Below, in pieces: positions 14,036-27,319 of a stretch of DNA of 64,000 nucleotides. Positions within the stretch are counted from its first letter, which is position 1; every line of letters begins with the position of its first letter. Source of the DNA: Gonapodya prolifera JEL478 (lineage: Eukaryota > Monoblepharomycota > Monoblepharidomycetes > Monoblepharidales > Gonapodyaceae); contig KQ965736.1 of the NCBI GenBank assembly GCA_001574975.1, positions 414,910 through 478,909 on the forward strand, written 5' to 3'. The position numbers and the translations under genes are program-made. Under the pieces are notes generated by a model that was not told where the DNA came from, made no database searches, and saw only the letters and a list, made by a program, of their open reading frames with translations.

Positions 14036-17000
14036 ATGGCGTGGAAGTCCGATGGGCGCGGAAAAGGCGGAAACTCGATTGGGGACGAGAAGAATCTTGG
14101 ACTCTCGCACGTCTCCTTCATGCCGTATCTCTCGACATGTTTTCCATCGGATCTCCCCACTGTCTCCAATTTGGACATGCAGAAACTCGAGCATGCCGCG
14201 AAAGAACAGCTTGAGCTGAATTCGCGTTCTGTCGCTCGATTACTCTCCCTCCCAAACGACATTCTCTACTTGTCCCTCTTTGGTGGGCCTGACCAGTCTG
14301 CTCAGACGCAAAGTCATAGTGATAATAGACTTCTTGCCACAAGGCTCGGTGAATTCATCGATTCATACCTCCGTGCCCAAGTGGCATTAATCGACTGCAA
14401 AGTGGAATGGACTCTGGATGAAAAGAACCTGAGAAAAATGGTGTTTCTGCTTGTAGTCAAAGTGGTCGCACTACCGGAATCTTTGGAAACAGCGGTGCTT
14501 TCCAGCGGTGGGGGTGCTTCCGGTAAAGGAAAGGCTTCGTTACAGAAAGGAGACCCGAGCATGGCAGCACTTGCAGAGGAAACAAGATCACTCAGTCTAT
14601 CCAGCACCGGAACGGCACACGCCCCTTCTTCGGCCCCCAACCCTGACCCTATTCCATTCCCTCCAACAATCAACGAACTTGCCTCTCTGCTCCTCTCCTC
14701 ATCCTTACTCCCTGCATTCTCCCTGCTTGATTTTCTACGTCTGTACCGCCCAGGCAACACCCAACTCCTCTGCCACCTGATGTCTTCCCTGGCCCAGTCC
14801 CCCGCCTATCTCCGTGACCTTCGCTATACCACGTCGGCCGCGGCGGACCAACTGGCATCGTTTGTCCAGCTCTGCGACCGCGTTTCGCGAATCGCTGAGC
14901 AACAGAACCGTGCTCTCTTCCAGCAATCAAATGGGCCCCACCTTCCACCACCACCCGACCCTTCCTTTCTCACCGCGCTCACATCCACTACGGACCTTCT
15001 GCGGACCCTAGAGCCCCTTTTATGGTGCTGCCCGGTGGATGCTTCCGCCGCCCTCCTCAAATCTCGCCCAGACCTAGTAGGTGCCATCTTGGATGCCTAC
15101 GACGCAATCACGGCACTATGGCTCCCCTTGCAACTCGCCAACGTAAACTCGCGCGGATCTCCACGCACAGACCTTCGGTCGCTCAAGCTGGCCGCCCTGG
15201 CAACGGTTCGTGCGGCCATCGAGTCCAACTTTCTGAGACCAATGGGTGCCGGATGGGACGCTTCCTTTCCCCCCTCGACGACGTCAGCTCCCGCGCTATC
15301 GTCGGCATTTTCGGTGTTTCTACATCCGCTTATCGATCGTGCGCCGCTCGATACGGGATCAGCGACGTTTCTCGAGACCGCGCCTCTGCTTGTAGATCTT
15401 GACGTTGAGTGGGACCTGCGGGAACGAACTGTGACCGTGAGAGACCAACTAATGGCGGGAGAAGACGCCGGGATGGACTACGTGGTGAGTTGTGCGGAAT
15501 ACTTGGCGGAATCTGAGACTGTTTTCCTCATTTCTCTTCCATCATCTAATAACCAAGATAATGTCCCTGGATCACATGCTCACCTTTAGTGGTAACTCTG
15601 CAGTGAAGGCCGTCCGCCAGCAGAATAAGCGTGACTTGGGAGCGATGAGGGCAGGCTACAATGGGGGAGGTGCACAGGGAGCCCTTGTCATACCCGCTGG
15701 TAAAGGAGCGACTGCCGAGGTGAGTTCGGTAAAAGTGCGCTTGTGGAGAAACCAATTTCATCGATGCCACCATCATTGACGGTTCCCAGACTGATTACGA
15801 CGAAACCTACATCACGCGGACCTCCCTTATTTCTCAAGTGCGGGACTTGTTCCCGCACCTGGGTGAAGGCTTTGTAGAGGCTGGACTGGCTCAATTCGAA
15901 GATAACGCCGAGGTATGAATGCCGTTGTCAAACAATGAGGTCTCAACAACAAACCTGTACCGAATTACACCATTAAGCTCCTTATCATGAAAATTCTCGA
16001 AGACGATCTTCCCGCCCCGCTTGCGAAACTGGACCGGAGCCTGGCACGGGCGCCGCCGCCGCCGCAACGTGCAGCTCCTCCGCTACCTGCACGCCCCACG
16101 TCCAACGCGTCCAACGCGCTCGTCCCGTACACGGGTCCCGAACTCGAAATGTCGGATACGCCCCCCGAGTATACCACCCAGTGGCCAGAGGTTAACGGCC
16201 AAGCGGAGGAGGACTTGCTGGCGAAGCGGCGAAACGTGTTCGATGGGGACCAGTTCGATGTGTTCAGCGGAGCGCGACCGGACAGGGATGCGGTTATTTT
16301 GGGTAAGAAGAAGTGAGTGCCGGGTGATATGTTTTGTGTGCTGGGTAGGAAATGAGACTTTACGTGGTGTTTTCAGGACTGAGTCCGAAACTGCCCTCCT
16401 CCGGGACAGAACGGCTCTCACGGACGCAGCGCGTGCCGTCATTTTGGAACAGCAGTTTGAATTTGATGAGTACGATGATGAATACGACGGTATGTTCGAC
16501 GGCGCGACACCGTCTGGTTCACCTACGCAACTACTAACCGCGAAATGGACTCCTGACACACGTGGCAGACACGTACGACGGCTTGCAGGGTAACGTCGAG
16601 GAAGCCGTTGCAGAGGACGACGAGATTGTTGAAGGCGCCGCTGGAAAAGCGAAACGGGTTCCGGTGAGTTTTGGACACTTTGACCCAGGAGCATCGCTTC
16701 ACACGTCACACCCGCTCTGCTTTAGGCCCCAATTGAGCCACCTGTGCCCTCTCCCATGGCCGCAGCCGAGCCCGAGCTCGTGCATGCGATGCAGACGGAC
16801 CCGGGCGTGTTCGAAACGCGCGCTAGGAAGACGGCGTCGAGGGATACATTGCGCCGCGTCACGGGCATGACGGACGAGCAGGTGGAGGGATGGCACCGGA
16901 TGCTGATGCGGGATGTGAGTTTGTGTGCGGTGTCGTGGGGGGTGCATTGTGCGGTGCTGACACGTGTGTGCGCAAATGCAGCCCAATAAGGACAAGGTCC

Positions 17001-17293
17001 TCGCCAAGTACGAGTGGCGCGGGAACAGGCCCCCCCAAAACGGCGGGGATGGTGGGGAGTCCGACGAGGATGAAGGCGGGGAGGACAACGGCGCCCCTAA
17101 CGGCGCGGGTGGGCGTGGCGGGTTCAGGGGTGGTGGGCGAGGCGGGCGTGGTGGGCGTGGAGGTGGAAGTGGCCCCCCCGGTGAAGGAGGCGATCGGAAG
17201 TGGAAGGACAAGAATAAGGCGCAGGTTGGCAACCATAATCGCAAGTCGGGGCATGATAGGAAGATGGGTAGGGGGGCGATGGGGTGGCAATGA
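14036..17293 (+). CDS. ASCC2-like CUE-domain subunit of the ASC-1/RQT complex
   Basis: ASCC2 (Cue3/Rqt3 in yeast) binds ubiquitin on collided ribosomes and works with the ASCC3/Slh1 helicase. The first exon (14,036 to about 15,590) encodes the helical N-terminal half, beginning MAWKSDGRGKGGNS and containing VEWTLDEKNLRKMVF. A CUE domain follows after small introns, around QVRDLFPHLGEGFVEAG (about 15,840), then IKLLIMKILEDDLP. The C-terminal third has LAKRRNVFDGDQFDVFSG, an acidic EFDEYDDEYD run, and TRARKTASRDTLRRVTG, all typical of ASCC2. It ends in a Gly/Arg-rich RGG tail (about 17,100-17,170). At least six introns are present. The start was chosen as the first ATG in frame with the conserved region; upstream in-frame sequence has no better candidate. 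Confidence 0.85.
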
Positions 17294-19854
17294 GTTGCGG
17301 CCCGGGTGCGGTGGTGGGTGAGGGGGGGGGGACACAATTGTGTAAATTGTGATAGGAGAGGAGTAACAAACATATGTACGCAGTAATGTTGCAAGACATC
17401 CCAGAGATGCAAAGGAAGAAAGGAAGAGTGGGCGAGGGAGAGAGGAGTGCGGCCAAAATGGTGAAATTTCCATCTCTGGCTTGTAACATCATGTTTTTGA
17501 TGAGTTGATTCTGTTGAATCAGCTGAATTGCTTCGGACCGGCAAAGCACACATAGCACGCCTGCACCGCATCGAAATTCCATAGAGGCTTTACTTTTCCA
17601 TGGTAAAAGGGACCCGACCGGCTTGCAGCGTATCTGTCCCCGGTCCCCGGGTTCCGGTGCTGATGCTCACCCGGCCCTATCTGTACCCTTTGGTACTTGG
17701 GGTGCCGGTCTGGTGTTGGTACTGGTGTCGCGGCGCATTGGGATAAAGCAACCGTCGTGACCGCCCTCCACGTTGGCCCCGTTGGGTGCTCTGTGTGGCG
17801 ACACTCTCTGGGTGTCGTCGGTGAACTGGGACACGTTAGGTTGTTTTGACTGTATCCGTCGTAGCAAGTGAGTCAATGCACAGATATACACATATTTCAA
17901 CGCAGCTGTCCGTGTCTATTGATGTTGAAGAGATGAGGTGGGGACTTACGGTCGACTCTGAAGTTCGCTGGAACGTCGACGGTAAACCCCGGCAGTGTTC
18001 TTCAGTTCCCCGTTCCGAGCTCACATTACCAGCAAAGGCGCCAGGCACGTCAGAACGCACGAACCAATTGCCACCGATAAGGCTGCGAAAAAGGGGGGGA
18101 ACGGAGGGGGGGATCAAGGAGGAGGATGTGTCGACATTCCATTCCTCGAGATTTGTTTTCGCACCTCTCGTACTTCCAAGCCAGGCCGATGAACGCTCGA
18201 AGCCTTATTGCTCCTTTGCTCCTTTACCATGCACAGTCACAAAAACAGGCCTGCCTCGCTGTAACCCATTTCACTGGGGAGGACAAACACCCAAACCGGA
18301 CTATTTTTCACAATGGCGAGCTACACAGCCTCAGATAAAAAAAGTCCATATTTTGTCCACCAAAAGCTGAAAGAAGCCGTGTTCTCTCAAGTCCCATCAA
18401 ACCTCCAGGTGGCGAGCACAGATAGAGAGGGCTATGCATGAGCCATACGTATGTTGTGGCGAAGCTTTGTAGCAAGTCATCTCTTCGTTGGTAGAGCTAA
18501 TGTTGCAACAGCAGCGGGCGCTCTGGGGGCGAGATCCACAAATCCCCCTTTGAGAGACACATGGCGAACGTGCTGTTGCCGGTCGCCAGATCCCACTCAA
18601 GGTCGGAGTACGTGCAGAACCGCAACTTCTCCATATTATTCGCATTGCAACTATCGTCCCAACCCCCACTGAGAACTTGGTCGGGTGGAGGTAACGTGGC
18701 GTAAGGTTGAAGTTCTCGTAGAGCCCGAGTTCGGTGTACCTATTGCTCCCCGAGGCGTCGACCCAGTCTCGGGTGCAAAGCGAGTGAAAATACACCCAGA
18801 TCTTTTTCTCGCAGTTGGTCGCAAGGATGAGCAGCGACCATGCCACAAGGGCGAGCGGGTATGTCGATATCTTTGCAGGACAGGACGTCGCGAGGGTAGG
18901 GTGAAAGTACAGAATCCAAGATGAGCTCACGTGTCACCACGTCAATTTGTGAGGGTGGTGTGACACCTCACCTTGTGAACCGTCGCTGCACTTCAATAAG
19001 AGGGCTCACTCGACCGACAGAGGACCAAGGGCGGTGGTGTTTGCTTCCAAGCTGTCTCTGCTCAGTTTACATAGGAGTGTGGGTGAGGAAGGCAACTTGG
19101 GGTGCCACATATTCGTGACGAGCAGCTGGCAGCAATCTCATCAAGCATTAGGAAAACTTCATTACTTATGGTTTCCATTCATAGGATCAAAAAACGGGAA
19201 TCTATCATGTATGTATGCAACTGTGGAAGTAGTGGGTCCGTCATGACCAGATCCCAGGAGTGGCGTGTGATGAGAAGGAATGTGGGCATTCTGGAGTGGC
19301 TGTGCGCCCGTTCTCCACGCAGCTACACGCGACGTCTAACAAGCGTGATCGTGCGGAATTTGCGCATTTACCTGCGTTCGACGAGACGGGTGTGATCGTT
19401 CTGGCTTTTCGCAATTCCTGTACTCAACGACACAGCAGATCATCCGTTCCCACGACGCAGTCAGACGAAAGGTCAATCTATGATATTTTAAAGGCGTAAG
19501 TGTGTCTACAAATGACAAAGAGTATCTGATGACTGAGATTCCTGGCATTGCACCTGAGTTCTGTCCTCGTCGACGAGACACGTGTCATGACTCAGGCAGT
19601 GCGCGTTTTCTGAATCTGACGACACGTATATTTTTTTTCTAGAATTGATTCAAAAGAATGGTACCGTCTATGCTTATGCTATATACAATGCGAAAGTGCG
19701 TCTCGCCACGACAAAGAGTCCACGACAATTGACTGCGGTCATCTCATTCAGGTTTTGCGCACTTCCTGTACTCGACGACGCGCGTTTTGGGACAGATCAT
19801 CTGCTCCCATGACACGGGGATCATTGTGGCCCCTACATTCAGGGTCGGTTCAGG
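17294..19854. other. Intergenic, no convincing gene
   Basis: About 2.5 kb without a recognisable gene. The first 300 bp are probably the ASCC2 3' end. Imperfect copies of a short motif occur near 19,405-19,455 and 19,755-19,815 (both contain TTCCTGTACTC followed about 20 bp later by CAGATCATC), suggesting a decayed repeat. A minus-strand open frame at 18,397-18,930 begins with a hydrophobic segment but could not be tied to any family. Confidence 0.5.
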
Positions 19855-21112
19855 TCAGGTCAGGTACACGACACGGTGATGTGACAATCGACGTCCAACT
19901 CCAACGACGGTGATGGGCATGGACGACTCAAAGTCGTCCATGCCCAACTCCAGCTCCAAATCCAACTCCAAGGACAGTAATGAGAAAATCGAAGCCGTCC
20001 ACCTCCACTCCACCACCACCAACTCACCACCCAAACTGGTCGCAAAGACCACCCCCAACTCGTTCTCGGCCGTGGACAAGTAATAGTTGCGCGCGTCGCC
20101 GAGCGAGAGGACGCGCGCGCGGACAATGTCGCCCGGGCGGAATGAGCGGTCGATCCGGACTTTTTCCTTTTCGGTAGCGCGCACGTCTTGCAGTCTGGTG
20201 GAGGGGTGGGCGGGTGGGTTGAGGGGATGGGAGACGGGTGAGATGAGGGTGGATATGGGACTTGCGGTTCGCACTCCAGACCTCGCGTCTCGCTCCTCCG
20301 GCCTGCTCGCTTCGCGCGGATCATTCGCCTCCGGTGGAAGTATACGCTCCGATCCACGCTGTGTCATTCGCGCTTCGCGCAGATCACTCGCCGCCGACGG
20401 AGATCCTCGGTCGACACTTTGCGCTTAGGCCTCGGGTTTGCTTCACGAGGAACATTCCGCTTCGCAAGTCACTCGCCTCCGGCGGACAGCCTCGGTCAGC
20501 ACTTCGTGCTTAGGCCTTGGGTTCGCTCCGTGACGTTATTTCGCTTTGCGAGTCACTCGCCTCCGGCGGACAGCCTCGGCCGGCACTTCGTGCCTAGGCC
20601 TCGGTGCTCGCAGGCCACCGTCGCTCGGAATACGCACCTGATGATACCCTGAAAGTCCTCCGAGGTAGGCACTGACTCGACGACCATGACCTTGAGCGTC
20701 GCCCAGCGCGGGTTTATGCGGACGATTGTGCCCGTGACGCTGTGCGTGAGTGGGAGTGGGGTGGAGTACGAGTGAGGGTGGGTTGGTGGGAGGGAGTGGG
20801 TGGTGAATGTATGAGGAGAAAGAAGTAGGAGCAGGTGAAGAAGAGCTCACATTGCGCCAATCGAGGGCACGGCCGTCGCATCTTTCCCACGCACGACCTC
20901 GACTTTCGGTTTCTGGCACGGGTGCAAGATTATGAGACTGCCAGGTGGGGCAGAGTTGCCGACAAGGCAAGACCCACTGAACTCTGGACGGGCACCGTCT
21001 TCGGCAACCCAATGACGGAAGCATAGACATGTCCGTGTCTCGTATACGTCCCACTCCCCGCCGCAAAGTCCGCCGCGTTGCCCAGCGCCTGTCCCGGTAT
21101 CGCAGTCGCCAT
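19855..21112 (-). CDS. CSL4: CSL4 / EXOSC1 exosome cap subunit
   Basis: Csl4 is one of three S1/KH cap proteins of the RNA exosome. Exon 1 starts MATAIPGQALGNAADF (ATG at 21,112) and holds GSGTYTRHGHVYASVIG, the typical N-terminal domain. An intron ending ...gtgccag joins to KPKVEVVRGKDATAVPSIG. The S1 domain follows: VTGTIVRINPRWATLKV and VPTSEDFQGIIR, then across a 443-bp intron (20,195-20,637) LQDVRATEKEKV, SFRPGDIVRARVLSLGD and LSTAENELGVVFATS, all strongly conserved. The C-terminal tail after this point is unlike other Csl4 proteins, and a further intron may remove part of it, so the stop at 19,855 is uncertain. The long intron is filled with tandem repeats. Confidence 0.88.
20290..20620. 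repeat. Tandem repeat of about 85 bp inside the CSL4 intron
   Basis: Four degenerate units begin near 20,309, 20,372, 20,458 and 20,541. Shared blocks include CACTCGCCTCCGGCGGACAG, CCTCGGTC, a small hairpin GCACTTCGTGC and TTAGGCCT. The last two units are the most alike, as expected for recent local duplication. Confidence 0.75.
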
Positions 21113-21206
21113 GAATTTCTTGGACGGGTGTGTGCTGCGGTCGACCTGAGTCTGTGCACGGTGTCTCGTTTTTCGCAGCAGCCCACACACCCGCACACCA
21201 CTGAAC
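21113..21206. promoter_or_regulatory. Divergent promoter between CSL4 and ATP synthase subunit g
   Basis: Just 94 bp lie between the two proposed ATG codons, on opposite strands. It would have to serve both genes. Confidence 0.4.
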
Positions 21207-21829
21207 ATGGCACAGCGTCTGGTATCGCTCGGGCAGGGTGCGTATGTGGACCCGAGCTGCAACAGATGCGGCGGTGGATGGAGGGGCGGATGGGGGGTGG
21301 GGCGCGATGCGAGGAAGGGGCAGGGTGTGGGGGTGGGATGGAGTCAGCGACTTGGACCAGTGGGAACTCGCATGCCGACGTCCCGTTTGATGCAAGGACG
21401 GGCGAAAATGAAAGCGGTCTTTGCGTTCGGATTCAATCGCATCGTGTCCTGTTTCTCACTTTTCCCCCTCTCTCCTTCACCCTGCAACTCCATATCACTC
21501 CCTCCCACTCTCACTCCCACCCCCGCCCCACCAAACCCTACAAAAAAGGCGTGCTCAACTGGGGCGTCCGCACCACCCAAATCTCATGGGAGACCATCAA
21601 GCTTGTTGCGTCCCACAACCGCATGCTGCCTCCCAACCCGGCAGAGTTCTCACAGGCAGTCTCGGGTCTCTCTGGGTTCTTTGGGGCCTTCCGTACCGGG
21701 ACATGGCGCTACGTTACCGTCAGAGACGCGGCTGCGCTTGCTGCGAGGGGGGTCGAGATTGCTGGGTTCTTTTACGTTGGGGAGATGATTGGAAGGAGGA
21801 GCGTCATTGGGTACAATGTTGAAGGGTGA
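21207..21829 (+). CDS. ATP20: Mitochondrial ATP synthase subunit g
   Basis: Subunit g is a small membrane protein of the F1Fo-ATP synthase dimer interface in the inner mitochondrial membrane. The main exon (about 21,549-21,829) is unmistakable: GVLNWGVRTTQISWETIK, SHNRMLPPNPAEFSQAVSG, FFGAFRTGTWRYVTV and EIAGFFYVGEMIGRRS, which contains the GxxxG-type segment of the dimer interface, ending IGYNVEG. The 5' end is less sure. A likely first exon starts at ATG 21,207 (MAQRLVSLGQG), and splicing from its donor gtgcgt to an acceptor at about 21,548 keeps frame but the acceptor context (aaaaaaag) is unusual. The resulting protein would be somewhat short at the N-terminus. Confidence 0.83.
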
Positions 21830-21834
21830 GTTGT

Positions 21835-21915
21835 CACTGCGAGCGGAGGGACGACGCCGAGGCCTAAGCGCCGCGAGGCCCTGACCGAGCGTCGCGACCG
21901 ACGGAGGCGATCATT
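21835..21915. repeat. Inverted dispersed copy of the CSL4-intron repeat
   Basis: Read on the minus strand this stretch matches a unit of the intron repeat in order: a CGCTCCGCGA-like start, ATCGCCTCCG, CTCGGTCAG, then CGCTTAGGCCTCGG. It starts within a few bases of the ATP20 stop codon. Confidence 0.6.
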
Positions 21916-21959
21916 CGTCGCGGAGCGGCGTTGTGCAGAACGCGGAGGGAGAACTCCGA

Positions 21960-22110
21960 GGTGGAGCCGAGTGGAGTTGAGTCGAGCGGAGTGGAGTTGA
22001 GTGAAGTCGAGTGGAGCGTGGGAGTTGCGAGACGGAATGGAAAGAGGAGGAGCAAAGTGGAGTTGAGTCGAGCGGAGCGTGGCGAGTTACGGGGTTGCGA
22101 GTCGAATCCT
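21960..22110. repeat. GA-rich simple repeat (GAGTCGAGYGGAGTT-like)
   Basis: Irregular repeats of GTGGAGTTGAGTCGAGCGGA and shorter versions give a strong purine strand bias. No coding function is supported. Confidence 0.75.
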
Positions 22111-22249
22111 CAGTGCAAAGCACCTACCGAGGAGTGCGCCAGAGCCGTTGACCGAGGAGTCTGCCTGACTGGGATTCTCCCAATACCAGAACACTCAACG
22201 CAGAGTCGAGGAGAGTGGATCGTGTCAGAGACTGCCCAGCGCAGAGTCT

Positions 22250-22860
22250 GGTTTTGGCATGGGTCGTCGTCGTGTGTGCCCATATCCGACACGCAACTTT
22301 ATTGTGTGCACCCTGGCATGGTCACGGACACGTGCGAGTTTGATGTGCTGGTGCACAATCATGGTTTTGTGGCTGGGCACGGTCTTGGACATACCGGGGC
22401 GATTCAATGGCGACATTGTGGGCCCCATCTCGGAAATCCTTTTTTGTGTGCGTTCTGGCATGGCGATGGACATTGTGCGGTCCCACGTGCAGGTGTACAA
22501 TCATATTCGCGGATGTAGTTGGGCACGGAACGATGGGATGGCGGCATGACCGCACACATATCGGGAATGCCATTTCTGTGTGCGTCTTGGCATGGCGATG
22601 GATATCGTGTTGTCCCATGTGCGGTTCCACAAACGAATTATCTGATGTCGCTGGGCACGGTCTTGGACACATCGGCACGATGGGATGGCGGCATGACCGC
22701 GCCCATATCGGGAATACCTTTTTTTGTGTGCTCCCTGCCTTGTTCATGCGCACGTCCGAGTGTCGTGTGCAGGTGCACAAACTTGAGTCTCTTGGAGGTC
22801 GGGGACGGAAATGGTCATGTCGGAATTTTTTGGGTGCACTGGGCACGGCCACACCCGAAT
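22250..22860. repeat. Minisatellite with units of about 130-150 bp
   Basis: Units start at GGCATGG-like sites near 22,253 (partial), 22,315, 22,457, 22,589 and, more diverged, 22,737. Shared blocks are GGGCACGG(TCTTGGACA), GATGGGATGGCGGCATGACC, a TATCGGGAAT(G/A)CC-like stretch and TGTGTGCGT. Open frames run through it on both strands, which is expected for a repeat without stops and is not evidence of a gene. Confidence 0.8.
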
Positions 22861-23271
22861 ACTAGATGCACGGAATCTCGGAGGGACCGGGACCTTTTCT
22901 TGCTGTTGCACCCAAATTATTTTTTTGGGAGTCCCCCACAAAGCAGTTTTGCAAACCTGATTTTCCTGACATTCTTTCTTTCTTTCGCCTCCTTCCTACC
23001 CCCACCCTCGCTCACCACACAGCTCCCGTGTCGCCGGCCACCACTAGACTGTATATAGTCCCTATGGTGTCGCTAATACAGGCTAGAACACTCAATGTTG
23101 TGCTAAAACTTTCCACGCGCCCCCCAAAAACGTGGTCAAAGCTCATCGTGCTGCCTCTCCAGAGCGTCGAGTGTGGTCCTCAAAGCTGATCTCGGGCCCA
23201 CTTCATTCTGTATCTCCCACTCCAGAGCACACCTCGCGCAAAGTCCCCAGTCCCTACAAGCCCCTCGCTCA
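22861..23271. other. Intergenic, nothing recognised
   Basis: About 410 bp between the minisatellite and the ALG2 stop codon; probably includes the ALG2 3' untranslated region. No gene, RNA or clear repeat seen. Confidence 0.5.
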
Positions 23272-24914
23272 TCACAACGCCCACACCGCGCCCACCAGCG
23301 CGACTACCGCCGCGACGAATCCCAACAGCGGGACCCACGACTTCCCCCTCTTTCCGCCCTTCGCCAGCCCCTGCACGATCCCATCCAACTTATCCGCCAT
23401 GGCGCCCGCCGAGAACTTATCCACGACGCGCTGCCTCGCCCTATCCCCCATCTCCCTCCTCCCCCTTTCGCCCATCGCAACGATCCCCGCAACCTTTGCA
23501 GCCCACTCTGCCGGGTCCTCGCCGCACAAGAACCCCGTGACGCCGTCTGCGACCGACTCGCGCGGCCCGCCGCTGTCGCACGCCACGACGGGCACGCGGC
23601 TGTACATGGCCTCGACGGGCACGATGCCAAAGTGCTCGCCCTGCGGGGTGTACAGCAGGCATAGCGTGCGGCGGAGGAGTGTGGTTCGTTGCGGTTGTGT
23701 GAAGGAGAGGAGGAAGAGTACTTGGGTCGTGGGCGGGATGGGGGTGGTGGTGTTGGGGAAGAGGGTGTGGTGTGAGAGCCCGAGCGACGTGGCGAGCGAG
23801 GTGAGTTCGAGGTGGTGCTGGACGTTTTCGGACACGCGAGGGTCGTAGCCGCCTTTGTGCGGGGGGTGGAGGCGGGGTGAGACAAGTGCCAGTAAGAGTG
23901 GAGATGGGGGACGGGATCCTCACCTGCGACGACGAGACGAAGGTTATCAAACACCTCGGGGGCGACGAGGGACTTGAGGTGGTGGAACGCCCTGATGGCC
24001 AGCCCGACGTTCTTCTTGCGCTCGAAGCGGTTGAGCGACACGATGAGCGACTTGTCGCTCTGCAGCACGGCCACGCCAGGGTCGGTCTTGTCCACATCCC
24101 CGTCGTAGGCCTCCAGGGTGATCCCCGGGTACACGATCTCGAGCGGGCGTGCGCGCAGGGAGGGGAAGTGTTCGCGGAAGATGGATTCGGTGAAGGCGCT
24201 GTTGACCGCGAGGGCGTCGGCCGTGCCTTAGCGTGGGCGATTTGGTGGGAATGGGATGAGACAGGTGTGGTTGAAAAGAGGGTGGGGGGCTTACCGGTGG
24301 TCACTTCCTCGAGCCAGTCCACGGGACGGCGGTACAGAGAGGCGAGAGAGGAGTCACGACGGGCGAGGAGTTTATCTGGGAAGTGGCAGTAGAAGAGCAC
24401 CTGCGTGGCGCCAAAGCGTCGTCTTTTAGTCCTCACAGCACGGCACACACTCCACACTCCCACTCAGACCTCACCTTTGCGCGTGTCCACTTGAGGATGG
24501 GCACTGACGCCGACACCTGGTCTGCGACGATGACGTCGTACGCGGGCCCTGCGAGCCACAGCCATAGAGCGAGGTAGAGGGAGCGCAAGATTGCGAAGAT
24601 GACGTGGAAGCGGCCTGCGATGTGGCGGGGGAAGAAGTCGCCTCGCACGTGGACGGGGAATGTGCCTGTGTGGGGCGAGCGGCGGGGCGATGTGGTGAGG
24701 CAGATGGAATGAATTGAAAAAGAAAGTCGAGCGTGGTGTAGAAGTGCGCACCGTCGCGGGTTTCCTGGAAGCAGTGGTTCGGGTCGTGGTGGGACGTGAA
24801 GAAGACGACGCTGTGTCCGCGCTGCTTGAGCCCCAGCGCTGCGTCGACGACGAGACGCTCTGCGCCGCCGATGCCGAGATCGGGGTGCACGAACGCGACA
24901 GACAGTGTGGGCAT
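23272..24914 (-). CDS. ALG2: ALG2 alpha-1,3/1,6-mannosyltransferase
   Basis: ALG2 adds the second and third mannoses to the dolichol-linked glycan on the cytosolic face of the ER, using GDP-mannose. The protein starts [20 protein letters not shown] (ATG at 24,914), the GT4 N-terminal donor-fold signature. Later exons give [29 protein letters not shown], and [18 protein letters not shown], then [26 protein letters not shown] and, near the C-terminus, [19 protein letters not shown] with the conserved E-x7-E type motif. The last exon ends in a hydrophobic segment ([18 protein letters not shown]), a membrane anchor as in other ALG2 proteins. At least four introns are present. It diverges from DAHP synthase across 87 bp. 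Confidence 0.93.
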
Positions 24915-25001
24915 GGGTAGTCCTGTGGCCGGACCACGGAAAAAGGTGAAGCTTGGAAGGCACCAACAATAAAAAACACAGGGAACCGCTTTGTGCAGAC
25001 A
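24915..25001. promoter_or_regulatory. Divergent promoter between ALG2 and DAHP synthase
   Basis: The two start codons, on opposite strands, are 87 bp apart. An A-rich stretch (AATAAAAAACA, about 24,968) is the only notable sequence. Confidence 0.4.
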
Positions 25002-27183
<2,182 letters not shown>

Positions 27184-27319
27184 GGGTTGAGCGTGTGGCG
27201 ACGATGTGAAAAAACAAACGTGTTTGTTTTGAAAAAAGAGACAAACTACTGTCCTTCGACATGTACACTCCAGTAATCCTCCATTCAAAACAATTCCTAA
27301 TTGTTCAAAAACATAAATG

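Noticed and set aside
16699-17571. Long minus-strand frames opposite ASCC2
   Set aside because: Pro/Ser/His-rich composition is the mirror of the Gly-rich coding strand; ASCC2 explains the region.
18397-18930. Minus-strand open frame of 177 codons in the 17.3-19.9 kb gap
   Set aside because: A hydrophobic start and a few ordered-looking residues are present, but a second frame looks equally plausible and no family or intron structure could be supported.
20290-20620. CRISPR-like spacing of repeats
   Set aside because: Units are degenerate, about 85 bp with no unique spacers, and lie in a spliceosomal intron of a eukaryote.
22407-23058. Open frames through the minisatellite
   Set aside because: Repeat units lack stops in some frames, so long frames are expected without coding function.
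23304-24463. Other long minus-strand frames over ALG2
   Set aside because: Arg/Ser/Pro-rich shadows of the ALG2 exons; the ALG2 reading has all expected motifs.
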